Below are positions 25,062-34,418 of a DNA stretch of 64,000 nt, piece by piece (within the stretch, counting starts at the first letter, position 1; each line of letters opens with the position of its first letter). The stretch is from Agrobacterium sp. RAC06 (lineage in GTDB: Bacteria; Pseudomonadota; Alphaproteobacteria; Rhizobiales; Rhizobiaceae): the NCBI RefSeq assembly GCF_001713475.1, contig NZ_CP016499.1, positions 1,550,001-1,614,000 on the forward strand, in the 5' to 3' direction. A model generated the notes under the pieces. That model was not told the DNA's origin. It made no database searches and saw nothing but the letters and a program-made list of their open reading frames with translations. A program made the position numbers and the translations under genes.

Positions 25062-25322
25062 ATGACCCAGACGATCGATACCCTTGGAAAAGCGCTTCGC
25101 CACAACATGCTGGTGGTTGCCACCTGTCGTGAATGTCAGAACCAGGGGCGGTTTCTCGCCAAGGATCTCGCCAGCTTCTACGGCCACGGCCGCGACCCGT
25201 TCTCGCTCAAGTTCCGCTGCAAGCAGTGCGACACGCGAAACTGCAAGATCACCCTGATGGACAACCCTTACGACCGCACGCCGGAGACCATCGTCTGGCG
25301 CCCGGTCAAGGTGAAGCTATAA
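25062..25322 (+). CDS. Small zinc-ribbon protein, function unknown
   Basis: An 86-residue protein with two CxxC pairs, CREC at about residue 22 and CKQC at about residue 53, spaced as in a zinc ribbon. The rest is basic and polar (PETIVWRPVKVKL at the end), with no signal peptide. Likely cytoplasmic and possibly nucleic-acid binding; no family name recognised. ATG 25062 is favoured because the zinc-ribbon domain starts soon after; the frame opens earlier at 25011. Confidence 0.65.
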   Translation: MTQTIDTLGKALRHNMLVVATCRECQNQGRFLAKDLASFYGHGRDPFSLKFRCKQCDTRNCKITLMDNPYDRTPETIVWRPVKVKL

Positions 25323-25364
25323 GTTAAGGGGTCTTTCCGACCTGCCACAGTTTCGGAAGGAAGC

Positions 25365-26153
25365 CTAACGCAGATCCGGATAGCCCGCTGCGATCGCTGC
25401 CTGTTCATGCGCGAGCAGGATGTCGTAGGCGCTCTCGTGCAGCACGACCACCTCCTTAAGCCCAAGCGTCTGACGGACACCTCCGAGTTCGGGTGCAGCG
25501 ATGGCGGCCTTCAGTGCGGCGCGGAGCAAGGCGATCTCATGATCCGAGGCAGACAGCCTGGTGATGAAAGGCAGATTGGGTCCGCGTGGGGTTTCAGTGA
25601 GGATGACAAGGCCTTCGATCTCTTCCGGGGCATGGCGGCGCAGGAGATCATAGGTGATGCAATCGATCGCCGCGAGATCGGCCTGACCATTTCGCACGGC
25701 CTCGATGCTGGCGAGATGGCCGCCGGTCTCGAGGATGTCGGTGAAGAAGGCGCGACCGCCGGCATGCGGGGCAATTGCCGCGCGCAGCAGATTGTAGCCG
25801 GAATTGCTGCCGGTTTCGTTGATCGCAGCCCTCAGTCCCCGGCAGGCCGCAAGGTCTGTTGGTGTGCCCCTCTCGCGGGCGACGATGAAACTGCACATGT
25901 CAGCGCCGGAGCAGCCCGGGGCCTCGTAGACCGGGGTCGCGACGAGGCGGACCCTGCCCTTCAGATGTTTGACGAAGGGGAAGCCGCAGGTCTGGGCAAG
26001 CACGAGGCGCGGATCGAGCCAGGCCTCGTGGTGGGGCAAGGCCTCGTCCAGGATCTCGGGCAGGCCGACCATGCCTGCACTGCGCAGATGGTCGCGCAGG
26101 AAGGCCCAGAGCACCCGCTGCGCCTCCGCCACCACGGATGGCGCGACATACAT
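25365..26153 (-). CDS. PhnD-like phosphate/phosphonate-type binding protein, cytoplasmic form
   Basis: A 262-residue protein of the PhnD/SsuA periplasmic-binding fold: VRLVATPVYEAPGCSGADMC, the phosphate-loop-like AINETGSNSGYNLLRAA, the GGHLASIEAVRNGQADLAAI block, and ITRLSASDHEI near the C-terminus. No signal peptide is visible and no permease or ATPase lies nearby, so it does not look like a working importer subunit. The start is uncertain: the frame stays open upstream for at least 16 codons but offers no ATG or GTG with a ribosome site. It lies 35 bases after the desaturase gene, so they may be co-transcribed. Confidence 0.7.
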   Translation of the reverse strand: MYVAPSVVAEAQRVLWAFLRDHLRSAGMVGLPEILDEALPHHEAWLDPRLVLAQTCGFPFVKHLKGRVRLVATPVYEAPGCSGADMCSFIVARERGTPTDLAACRGLRAAINETGSNSGYNLLRAAIAPHAGGRAFFTDILETGGHLASIEAVRNGQADLAAIDCITYDLLRRHAPEEIEGLVILTETPRGPNLPFITRLSASDHEIALLRAALKAAIAAPELGGVRQTLGLKEVVVLHESAYDILLAHEQAAIAAGYPDLR

Positions 26154-26188
26154 CCGAAGGCTTACGAGCCTGGTGTCAGAGGCCGCTG

Positions 26189-27112
26189 TCAGGAGTGCCT
26201 CGGATGGGTCGGGCGGTCGTGTTGCCGGAAGAGGAAACGGCGCGCGACATCGAAATAGCCGCGATAGACCAGACCACCGTTCAGCCGCACGAGGAAATCG
26301 CGGTGGCGCTCATAGATGCCGGGGAGCATGTACCAGGGCAGCGCCGGCACGCGGTGATGCAGCACATGCAGGTTGTTGTAGAGAAAGAGCAGGCCGAAGA
26401 GCGGGCTTTTCTCGACGATCGCCGTGCGCTCCTCGTGATTGTCGGCAAAGCGGTGTTCGGCATAGGAGCGCAGACGAGACAGCGCCGTGCCGCAATAGAC
26501 GAAGCCGAAGAAGAAGAGCAGGAAAGGCATGTCGCAGACGACGAGCACCCACCAGAGCACGATGGCCACACCGACACCATGCCAGGCCCAGAGGCGCCGG
26601 CTGTCGCCCTCGCCGCGGATCACCTTGATCGCCTCATGCCAGAGGAAGGAGGCGAGGATGATGGCCGGACCAACCGTCAGGCGGCCGATCAGGGTCAGAT
26701 TGAACTCCCACAGCGTGCGACCAGCCCAGCCGAAGCGGTCCCAGTCCTTGGCGGTGAAGTAATAGGATTCCGGATCCTCGATCGGATCGGTCAGATGCTC
26801 GTCGCGGTGATGGGCGAGATGGCTTGCCCTGTAGACATGATAGGGCAGCCACAGCGAAATCGGCGGGACGCCGATCGCATCATTGATCAGGTCGTGGCGG
26901 GTCGGATGATGGTGGATCACCTCATGCTGCAGCGACCCGTGCCAGGCAATCAACCAGGCTCCCAATGGCACGAGAATCAGAAGCGGAATGTCGCGCCAGA
27001 AATATGTGAGGGCGATAAATCCCCCGTAGATCAAAAAGGCCAATGCGACGGTCGGCCATTCGATGCGCGCAATGCGCGGTATTACGATCTCACCCTCGGC
27101 AAGATGTGCCAT
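26189..27112 (-). CDS. Membrane fatty acid desaturase
   Basis: A 307-residue integral-membrane di-iron desaturase. Three histidine boxes are present: HGSLQHEVIHHH (about residues 57-68), HLAHHRDEH (about 97-105) and HVLHHR (about 266-271), separated by hydrophobic segments. This family inserts double bonds into acyl chains using oxygen and reduced ferredoxin or cytochrome. ATG 27112 is chosen, with GGGGA upstream; the frame extends to 27211 but the extra residues look unrelated. The precise substrate is unknown. Confidence 0.85.
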   Translation of the reverse strand: MAHLAEGEIVIPRIARIEWPTVALAFLIYGGFIALTYFWRDIPLLILVPLGAWLIAWHGSLQHEVIHHHPTRHDLINDAIGVPPISLWLPYHVYRASHLAHHRDEHLTDPIEDPESYYFTAKDWDRFGWAGRTLWEFNLTLIGRLTVGPAIILASFLWHEAIKVIRGEGDSRRLWAWHGVGVAIVLWWVLVVCDMPFLLFFFGFVYCGTALSRLRSYAEHRFADNHEERTAIVEKSPLFGLLFLYNNLHVLHHRVPALPWYMLPGIYERHRDFLVRLNGGLVYRGYFDVARRFLFRQHDRPTHPRHS

Positions 27113-27388
27113 GCAGTCCCCATAGACGAATCCCCTATGGACGTTCAGAGTAACTGTGTGCTTGCAGGCCTGATAGAATAAAAGCGGCAGAAAATGACGC
27201 GATATGATCACAAAGCGGCGGAAATCGGCAAAAAGCGCGGATCCAGCCTCGGCGGGCGGCTCCTTTGATGGGTTGCGAGCAAGTCAACCGCATCCCGACA
27301 TCTCCCACGATTGAAACCATCTGGTGAATGGGATAAGCGAAAGCTTCATTCCACACTCAGATTTTAATCCGGTGACATCGAACGCCCC

Positions 27389-27904
27389 ATGGCTGCAGAA
27401 ACCAAGAGCCATCTTGAGGTTTTCCTCGAGAACAGAACGGCCCTGGTGAGCTATGCCGCCCGGCTTCTGGGTTCGCGTGACCAGGCGGAAGACATCGTGC
27501 AGGATGCCTTTCTGCGGCTGAAGCCGGAGGATGGCGTCGGCTATGCGCCGCGCCAGATCCTCGCCTATCTGTACAGCATCGTGCGCAATCTCGCCTTCGA
27601 TCAGCTGAAGCGGCGCAATGTCGAGACGCGCGGGCGCGATATCGATCCGCCCTTCTGGATCCTGCCGCAAGATCCGGGCTCGCCCGAAGAGACGGTTCTT
27701 TTTGCCGACCAGGCCCGCGTCGCCCGTGAGGCGCTGGAGGGGCTGCCTGCGGATATGCGCCGGGCGATCGAACTCTATCGCATCGAAGGCTGGACGCTGG
27801 AGGCGATTGCGGGCGAACTCGGGATCTCGGTTGCGACCGCCCATCGGCTGATCCGCAGCGGCATGGTCAAGATCGCGCTCTCCATGGATCGGGCGAGCCA
27901 TTGA
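27389..27904 (+). CDS. fecI: FecI-type ECF sigma factor
   Basis: A 171-residue sigma-70 family ECF factor. Region 2 includes ARLLGSRDQAEDIVQDAFLR and AYLYSIVRNLAFDQLKRR; region 4 has EGWTLEAIAGELGISVATAH and RLIRSGMVK. The FecI class is activated through an inner-membrane FecR partner when a TonB-dependent receptor binds its ferric ligand. The fecR and receptor genes follow directly, so this sigma factor probably transcribes the receptor and the ABC importer to 35182. Confidence 0.92.
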   Translation: MAAETKSHLEVFLENRTALVSYAARLLGSRDQAEDIVQDAFLRLKPEDGVGYAPRQILAYLYSIVRNLAFDQLKRRNVETRGRDIDPPFWILPQDPGSPEETVLFADQARVAREALEGLPADMRRAIELYRIEGWTLEAIAGELGISVATAHRLIRSGMVKIALSMDRASH

Positions 27905-28076
27905 TGGGGGCGACACGGAAAAATGCCGGGGGCAAGATGAAAAAAAGCAGGGCGTCGATCGTATCTTCAATAGGCACGGAGAAGTGTGCGATAGGCGCTG
28001 CCATGTCGCGCGGAGGCGGCGGAACACTTGCAGTCCTCGCACAACACGAACGCAGCAGTCAGGGAACGGTCGGCCG

Positions 28077-29084
28077 GTGAGCGTCACGGATCATTCACAG
28101 CAGCAGCAGGAGCGGCTTCTCGACGAGGCGATGGACTGGCTGATGCGCCTCAACGAGGCACCGACCGACGCGGCGCTGATCGCTGCCTGGGACGACTGGC
28201 TGCAGGCCTCGGAGGCCCATGCCGGCGCCTGGGCCCGGATCTGTCGCACCTGGGCGGCCCTGGGCGACATGCCGACTGCCGCGCCTGAAGCCGTTCCGCC
28301 GGTCATCGATGCCGTTCCAAACCGGTCGGCTCACCCTCAAGGCTGGCGCGTCTCGCGCCGCAGCCTCGGTATCGTCTCCGCCAGCTTGATGTCTGCGGCA
28401 CTGGTCGCCGTTCTCGTTGCTCCTACCCTCCAGATGCGCTTCGAGGCAGATTTCCGCACAGGGGTCGGCGAGACGCAGATCGTGACACTGGCGGATGGCT
28501 CCAAGGTGACGCTCGCTCCGGAAACGGCGTTGGCCGAGGACTTCGATGGCGGCGCGCGGCATGTCCGGCTGCTCGCCGGCGAGGCCTTTTTCGAGGTGGA
28601 GCGCGATAGCGCCCGCCCCTTTGTCGTTGCGGCACCGGATGTATCGGTCCGGGTGCTCGGCACAGCCTTCAGCGTGCGCGACACCGGTCATGGCACGCGC
28701 GTGGAGCTGGCGCATGGGGCGATCGCGCTGACGCCGGATAAGGCAGAAGCCGGCGCCGAACTGACACTGCAACCCGGTGACGTGGTCAACGTCGAGCGTG
28801 CCGATGGCAAGACGGAGCGGAGCCAGGTCGACCCCGCCGACATCGCGCTCTGGCGGACGGGTCAGCTTGCCGTCACCGACCAACCGCTGGGCGACGTCGT
28901 GGCGCTCATCCAGCGCCAGCACTCCGGCTGGATCGTCATGCCCGAGAGCGACGTTGCCGCTCTCAGAGTGACCGGCCTCTATGATCTCAGCGCCCCCGAC
29001 AAGGCACTAATGGCGCTTGTCGCACCCTTCGGGCTGCAGGTCCGCAAGGCCTCGCCCTATCTGCGGATCATCTCCAGCCGATAA
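28077..29084 (+). CDS. fecR: FecR-type anti-sigma/sigma regulator
   Basis: A 335-residue protein. The N-terminal cytoplasmic part (LLDEAMDWLMRLNEAPTDAA, DWLQASEAHAGAW) binds the sigma factor, one membrane segment lies near residues 97-117 (IVSASLMSAALVAVLVAPTL), and the periplasmic part carries the FecR core (TLADGSKVTLAPETALAEDF, HVRLLAGEAFFEVERD) and a C-terminal secretin-like domain. GTG 28077 is chosen because it follows AGGGAACGG and starts just before the conserved region. It transmits the signal from the receptor's STN domain to FecI. Confidence 0.9.
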   Translation: MSVTDHSQQQQERLLDEAMDWLMRLNEAPTDAALIAAWDDWLQASEAHAGAWARICRTWAALGDMPTAAPEAVPPVIDAVPNRSAHPQGWRVSRRSLGIVSASLMSAALVAVLVAPTLQMRFEADFRTGVGETQIVTLADGSKVTLAPETALAEDFDGGARHVRLLAGEAFFEVERDSARPFVVAAPDVSVRVLGTAFSVRDTGHGTRVELAHGAIALTPDKAEAGAELTLQPGDVVNVERADGKTERSQVDPADIALWRTGQLAVTDQPLGDVVALIQRQHSGWIVMPESDVAALRVTGLYDLSAPDKALMALVAPFGLQVRKASPYLRIISSR

Positions 29085-29212
29085 TTTTTTCGTTCAATAT
29101 CAATCCACTAAATGGACTTAGGCATACCAGACGCAAAAAATTTGGACGATGCTGAAAAACTTGTCTGAATTACTCGTATTTTCATCTAAGCAGAGCCGAG
29201 ATCGGTTTCTGC

Positions 29213-31519
29213 ATGGGAATGAGTATGCGTTCGACGAGACTGCCCGCGAAGCAGGACGCCTTGATCAGCGCGGCGTGGCGCCGCCGGCTGACGGCGACCG
29301 CTTGCGCGCTTACGCTTCTGGCGGGGGCCTCCAGCCTGCCTGTGGCGGCGCAGACGGCGGCCGGTAGCGAGACCGTGCAGGCTTATGACATTCCGGCACA
29401 GCCACTTGCGAACGCATTGCGCGCCTTTGGGCAGCAGTCCGGGCTGCAGGTGTCGCTCGCCGCGGAGCTTGCCCGCCACACGCGCTCGGTCGCCGTCTCC
29501 GGCGCCCTGACGATGGACACGGCGCTCGCGCAAATGCTCACCGGAACCGGCCTTGCCTATCGCATCGACAATGGCGTCGTCGTCATCGGCGACACGTCGC
29601 CCGCCCTGCCCGGCGATATCTCCGCGACGGATGGTTCGACCGTGATCGAAGAGATCAACGTGACCGATCGGCGGATCCAAGGCGGCATCAGCACAATCAC
29701 TGTTGACGCCGAAGCGCTTGCGGAGCGCAATCCGTCCGACATCGCCGATGTCTTCCGCGACACGGCAGGCGTCAGCGTCGGAAGCTCGATCGCGACCTCG
29801 CAGAAGGTCTTCGTCAACGGCCTCGAAGAGACGACGCTTGCCGTCACCATCGACGGCAGCCGGCAGAACAACCGCGTCTTCCACCACAATGCCACCAACC
29901 TGATCGACCCCGCGCTGTTGCGCAGCGTCACCATCGACGCCGGCATCGCGCCGGCCGATGCCGGTCCCGGCGCACTCACCGGCTCGATCGCCTATGAGAC
30001 CCGGACCGTGAAGGACCTTCTGTCCGAGGATGGTTTCGGCGGACTGGTGTCGGAGACCTATGACAGCAACGCCGAGACCTTCACCACCGGGCTCGGCGGC
30101 TGGGCGATGCAGGACGGTTTCGAGTTCCTTGGTTTCCTGAACTACGGCAGGGGCGAGAACTATCATGCCGGCGACAGCGAGGAGGTGCGTGGGACCGCGA
30201 CCAACCTTTTGAGCGGGCTTGGCAAATTCGCCTACGAAGCAGAGAGCGGCGAGCGTTTCGAGATCAGCCACGAGCGGATCCGCGACGATGCGGAGCGGCC
30301 ATTCCGTGCCAATGCCAGCGTGGTCACAACTGGCCGAGCCTGGGAACCTCGCTACAGAAACTACAAGCTGGACCGGGACAACACCGTCTTCACCTATAGC
30401 GACACCGCGCCGGAGGGCTGGTGGGACCCGTTGGTGCGTCTCGCCTTTAGCCACAGCGCGGTCGAAACGCCTGTTTATTTCGATGACGGCAGCGGAAACC
30501 CGGCTTCCTATGCGGGCCGGGGCGCAAGCGGAAGCCTGAACGGGCGCCTGCAGAACAGGTTCGCGCTGGAGGATGGCGATCTGGTTGCCGGTCTCGATTT
30601 CTACAGCGACCGGATCGAGCTCGACACCGCACGCAACGCGGAGGACGCGGCGGAGACTGCCCGGAACATCGGGGTCTATGCCCAGGCCCGTCTCGAACCC
30701 TTCGAGGCAACGCGGCTGTCCTTCGGCGGGCGGGCTGACCGGCAGTGGTTCGAAGGCACCACCGGCCAGAGGTGGCGCCATGCCGGCCTCAGCGGCAATG
30801 CCGCGATCGAATACGACCTCACGCGCTTCCTCACGGTAAAAGCCGGCGCCTCGCATGTCTGGGCCGGCATTCCGCTGGCGGAAGCCTTCATCATGAACCC
30901 CGGCTGGACCTATGGCGCGGCAGGGCCGGAGGTGACGACCGCCGACAACCTGATGGCCGGCCTCGAATTCCATCACGACGGCTTCACGGCGGAAGCGAGC
31001 CTTTTCCGCAGTCGCATCCACAATGCCCGCGTTGCGAAATTCGCGGTCGCGCTGGGCAATCAGAATCACGAAGTGGAGACTGATGGCTTCGAGCTTGCGG
31101 CGGGCTACGACTGGATCGACGGCTTCATCAAGGTCAAATATGCGCATGTCGATGCGGAGATCGACGGCCGGCCGGCGGATTCCGATACCGGCAATTACCT
31201 GACCACGCCGGTTGGCGACATCATCGTGCTTTCGGCGGGCCACAGCTTTGCTGACTGGGGTCTGACCATCGGCGGCGATGTCGAAATCGCGCCGGAATAC
31301 ACTTCCGGGGACGCGACCTACCGGTCCTATGAGGTTGTGAACCTCTTTGGCGAATGGAACCCTGAGAGCCTGCCGCACATGACCCTTCGCGCGGAGGTGC
31401 AGAACCTCCTGAACGAGACCTATGCCAGCCGCGCAACCTACGGCCAGGAGTTCGGCAATGTGACGCCGCTGCATGAGAAGGGGCGAAGCTTCCTTCTCTC
31501 CGTCAAGGCGACCTTCTGA
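29213..31519 (+). CDS. TonB-dependent outer-membrane receptor with STN signalling domain
   Basis: A 768-residue receptor. After a signal peptide ending at PVAAQ (about residue 47) comes the STN domain (YDIPAQPLANALRAFGQQSG, about residues 55-125), a TonB-box region near IEEINVTD, the plug (GVSVGSSIATSQKVFVNGLE, ending GIAPADAGPGALTGSIAYET) and a 22-strand-type barrel ending with aromatic F. The plug motifs are those of the heme/haemoglobin receptor group, while the neighbouring ABC importer is of siderophore type, so the true ligand (ferric siderophore or heme) is uncertain. The STN domain ties it to the FecI-FecR pair upstream. The start could also be the in-frame ATG at 29219 or 29225. Confidence 0.9.
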   Translation: MGMSMRSTRLPAKQDALISAAWRRRLTATACALTLLAGASSLPVAAQTAAGSETVQAYDIPAQPLANALRAFGQQSGLQVSLAAELARHTRSVAVSGALTMDTALAQMLTGTGLAYRIDNGVVVIGDTSPALPGDISATDGSTVIEEINVTDRRIQGGISTITVDAEALAERNPSDIADVFRDTAGVSVGSSIATSQKVFVNGLEETTLAVTIDGSRQNNRVFHHNATNLIDPALLRSVTIDAGIAPADAGPGALTGSIAYETRTVKDLLSEDGFGGLVSETYDSNAETFTTGLGGWAMQDGFEFLGFLNYGRGENYHAGDSEEVRGTATNLLSGLGKFAYEAESGERFEISHERIRDDAERPFRANASVVTTGRAWEPRYRNYKLDRDNTVFTYSDTAPEGWWDPLVRLAFSHSAVETPVYFDDGSGNPASYAGRGASGSLNGRLQNRFALEDGDLVAGLDFYSDRIELDTARNAEDAAETARNIGVYAQARLEPFEATRLSFGGRADRQWFEGTTGQRWRHAGLSGNAAIEYDLTRFLTVKAGASHVWAGIPLAEAFIMNPGWTYGAAGPEVTTADNLMAGLEFHHDGFTAEASLFRSRIHNARVAKFAVALGNQNHEVETDGFELAAGYDWIDGFIKVKYAHVDAEIDGRPADSDTGNYLTTPVGDIIVLSAGHSFADWGLTIGGDVEIAPEYTSGDATYRSYEVVNLFGEWNPESLPHMTLRAEVQNLLNETYASRATYGQEFGNVTPLHEKGRSFLLSVKATF

Positions 31520-31592
31520 CAACAAGACCGCATCGCGCCTGAAGGCGCGGGGCTAAACGACGACCACCCGCTTACGTTTCGGAGAGACCAGA

Positions 31593-32504
31593 ATGACCAC
31601 CCGCTCCTTTACCCGCCGCGCACTGATCGCCGCCGGCCTCACCCTTGCCGCCCTGCCGGCGCTGGCGCTCGATGTCGAGACCTATGCCGGCAAGGTCACC
31701 GTCGAGGGCACGCCGTCGAAGGTTGCCGTCTTCGATATCGCCGCGCTCGATACGCTGCTGGCGATCGGCGTGATGCCATCAGGCATTCCGGAAAACCTGT
31801 ATCTGCCGGAACTGTCTGATCTGAAGGGCAAGGCCGAGGTGGTGGGCGATATCTTCGAGCCCGATCTCGAAGCCTTGAGCGCGCTTGCCCCTGACCTGAT
31901 CATCGTCGGCGGGCGCTCCTCCGGCAAGGAAAAGGAGACGGTGAAAGTCGCGCCCTCGCTCGACATGACCATGGACGGCGTCAATGTGGTCGACCAGGCG
32001 CGAGAGCGCGCCTTCACCTATGGCGCGATCCTCGGCAAGCAGGTGGAGGCAGAAAAGGCGGTTGCCGATTTCGACGCCGCACTTGCCCGCGCCAAGGCCG
32101 CCGTTCAGGGCAAGGGCAAGGGCCTGATCCTGATGACCAACGGGCCGAAGATCACCGCTTACGGGATCGATTCCCGCTTCGGCTGGGTGCACAAGGCGCT
32201 TGACCTGCCGCCGGCAGTCGAAGATGTCGAGGCCGCCACCCATGGCGAGCCGGTCTCCTTCGAATTCATCGCCAAGGCCAATCCCGACTGGCTGCTGGTG
32301 CTCGACCGGGCCGCCGCCATCGGCGCCAATGACCAGAATGCCAAGGCAACGCTCGACAATGCGCTGGTCGCCGAGACCACGGCCTGGAAGAGCGGCCAGG
32401 TGATCTATCTGCCGTCGGCCGACTTCTACATCGCAGCCGGCGGATTGAAGGCCACCGAGCGGGTGCTGGCGACGATCGAGGTCGGTTTCTCCGCCAGCCA
32501 GTGA
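31593..32504 (+). CDS. Iron-siderophore ABC transporter binding protein
   Basis: A 303-residue periplasmic binding protein with a signal peptide (ending LPALALD; a twin-arginine-like SFTRRALIAAG start is visible). It belongs to the FatB/CeuE/FepB cluster: KVAVFDIAALDTLLAIGV, LEALSALAPDLIIVGGRSS, and GVNVVDQARERAFTYGAILG. It would hand the ferric ligand to the permeases encoded next, whose first gene overlaps its stop (TGATG). Confidence 0.9.
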   Translation: MTTRSFTRRALIAAGLTLAALPALALDVETYAGKVTVEGTPSKVAVFDIAALDTLLAIGVMPSGIPENLYLPELSDLKGKAEVVGDIFEPDLEALSALAPDLIIVGGRSSGKEKETVKVAPSLDMTMDGVNVVDQARERAFTYGAILGKQVEAEKAVADFDAALARAKAAVQGKGKGLILMTNGPKITAYGIDSRFGWVHKALDLPPAVEDVEAATHGEPVSFEFIAKANPDWLLVLDRAAAIGANDQNAKATLDNALVAETTAWKSGQVIYLPSADFYIAAGGLKATERVLATIEVGFSASQ

Positions 32505-33481
32505 TGTCTGCCATCGCTGATACACACCATCGCCGCGTGATGATTGGCGCCGGGCTCTGCCTGGCGCTTCTCGTCGTCATGAGCCTTGCCATCGGCGTGC
32601 AGGAGCTGTCGCTCTCTGGGACCGAGGGCACGATGCCCTTTGCCGATCTCATGGCCATCAGCCGGCTGCCGCGCACGCTCGCCGCCGTGCTCTGCGGTGC
32701 GGGGCTCGCCGTTGCCGGCCAGATCATGCAGACGCTGACGCGCAACCGCTTCGTCGAGCCCTCGACGGCGGGTACCGCCCAGAGTGCAGCACTCGGCATC
32801 CTGATCGTGACGCTCTTTCTGCCGGCCGCAGGTCTGGGCCTGAAGGCACTGGTCGCCAGCGGCTGTGCGCTTGCCGGCACGGCGCTGTTCCTCGCCACAG
32901 CCCATCGCCTGCCACCGGAACAGCCGCATCTCGTGCCGCTCTTTGGCCTCGTCTATGGCGGCGTGGTGGGGGCGGCCGTCACCTATGTCGCCTGGCAGAC
33001 TGATCTCCTGCAATATCTCGACATCTGGACCAATGGCGAATTCTCCGGCGTGCTGAAGGGTCGCTACGAGCTTCTCTTCGTCGCCGTGGTCATCGTCGCG
33101 GCGGCGATGCTGATTGCCGACCGGCTGACGATCATGGCGCTTGGCGAGGACCAGGCGACCAGCCTCGGCATCGATTATCGCCGCATGACGCAGATCGGGC
33201 TGGTGCTGGTCTCGGTCATGTCGGCGCTCTCGGTCGTCGTCGTCGGGCTCATCCCCTTTGTCGGCCTCGTCGTGCCCAATCTCGTCTCGCGTATCTCGGG
33301 CGACAATCTGCGCGGCACGCTGCCGCTTGTGGCACTCGGCGGGGCGATCCTCGTTCTTGCCTCCGACATCGCCGGGCGCGTCATGCGCTTTCCTTACGAG
33401 ATCCCCGTCGGCACCGTGATGGGCGTGATCGGACCTGCTGTCTTCCTCTGGTTCATCCTTCGGGAGCGTCGCGATGCGTGA
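32504..33481 (+). CDS. Iron-siderophore ABC permease 1 (FatD/CeuB type)
   Basis: A 325-residue FecCD-family permease with about nine membrane helices. Family blocks are SRLPRTLAAVLCGAGLAVAG (about residues 50-69), TRNRFVEPSTAGTAQSAALG and the C-terminal GLIPFVGLVVPNLVSRISG coupling region. ATG 32504 overlaps the binding protein stop; a GTG three bases earlier is possible. It overlaps the second permease by 8 bases. Confidence 0.9.
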   Translation: MSAIADTHHRRVMIGAGLCLALLVVMSLAIGVQELSLSGTEGTMPFADLMAISRLPRTLAAVLCGAGLAVAGQIMQTLTRNRFVEPSTAGTAQSAALGILIVTLFLPAAGLGLKALVASGCALAGTALFLATAHRLPPEQPHLVPLFGLVYGGVVGAAVTYVAWQTDLLQYLDIWTNGEFSGVLKGRYELLFVAVVIVAAAMLIADRLTIMALGEDQATSLGIDYRRMTQIGLVLVSVMSALSVVVVGLIPFVGLVVPNLVSRISGDNLRGTLPLVALGGAILVLASDIAGRVMRFPYEIPVGTVMGVIGPAVFLWFILRERRDA

Positions 33482-34418
33482 CCGGATCGTGATCGGCCTC
33501 CTCCTCTGTCTGGCGCTCTTGGCCGTCATCGCCTTCATGACGGTCAACCTGCGCGGCAACATCGCTTTTGCGCTGGAGCTGCGCGGCATCCGGCTTGCAG
33601 CACTTGTGACAGTCGCGGTTGCCATCGCGCTCTCGACCGTCACCTTCCAGACGATCACCGGCAACCGCATTCTCACACCCTCGATCATGGGGCTCGACGC
33701 GCTCTACCAGTTCGGCCAAGTGGCCCTTGTCTTTGCGCTGGGCGGGCTGGGTTATGTCTCGCTCTCGCCGCAACTGAAATTCGGCATGGAAGCATCCGCC
33801 CTGATGCTGCTGGCCATGGTCATCCTCTGGCCGGCGCTCAAAAGCCGGATGGACCTGACGCTGATGCTGCTCGCTGGCGTCGTCATCGGCGGCCTCTTCC
33901 GCAGCCTGACCAATCTCCTGGCGCGGCTGATCGATCCGCAGGAATTCGCCGTGGCGCAGCGGGCGATGTATGCCAACTTCTCCGCGCCGAACACCGATCT
34001 GCTCGCCATCGCAGCGCTCGTCACGATCCTCGCCGGCGGCTTCCTCTTCTCGCGCCGCCATCTGCTCGATATCGCAGCGCTGGGTCGCGACACGGCCATC
34101 GGCCTTGGCGTCGACTGGAACCGGCTGGTGCTGCTGCAGCTCATCACCGTGTCACTGCTGGTCGCCGTTTCCACCGCGCTTGTCGGCCCCGTCACCTTTT
34201 TCGGCCTGCTGATCGCAGCACTTGCCGAACGGCTCACATCCTCGCGCCGGCATGCCTCCGTCTTCGTGGTTGCCATGTTGCTCGGCGTCATCGTGCTGGT
34301 CGGCGGACAGACGCTGTTGCAGCACGGGCTTGGCCAGGCCGGCACTCTCTCTGTTGTCGTCGATTTCCTCGGCGGCCTTGTCTTCATCCTGCTTCTGTTT
34401 GCGAGGCGCACCCGATGA
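33474..34418 (+). CDS. Iron-siderophore ABC permease 2 (FatC/CeuC type)
   Basis: A 314-residue FecCD-family permease, the partner of the preceding gene. Characteristic segments are ELRGIRLAALVTVAVAIALS, GNRILTPSIMGLDALYQFGQ and STALVGPVTFFGLLIAALAE. It starts inside the end of the first permease and overlaps the ATPase gene by 4 bases (ATGA), as in a tightly coupled operon. Confidence 0.9.
   Translation: MRDRIVIGLLLCLALLAVIAFMTVNLRGNIAFALELRGIRLAALVTVAVAIALSTVTFQTITGNRILTPSIMGLDALYQFGQVALVFALGGLGYVSLSPQLKFGMEASALMLLAMVILWPALKSRMDLTLMLLAGVVIGGLFRSLTNLLARLIDPQEFAVAQRAMYANFSAPNTDLLAIAALVTILAGGFLFSRRHLLDIAALGRDTAIGLGVDWNRLVLLQLITVSLLVAVSTALVGPVTFFGLLIAALAERLTSSRRHASVFVVAMLLGVIVLVGGQTLLQHGLGQAGTLSVVVDFLGGLVFILLLFARRTR

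Noticed and set aside
29186..31525. 779-codon minus-strand frame opposite the TonB receptor
   Set aside because: The plus strand has a signal peptide, STN domain, plug and barrel; the opposite frame has no motif.
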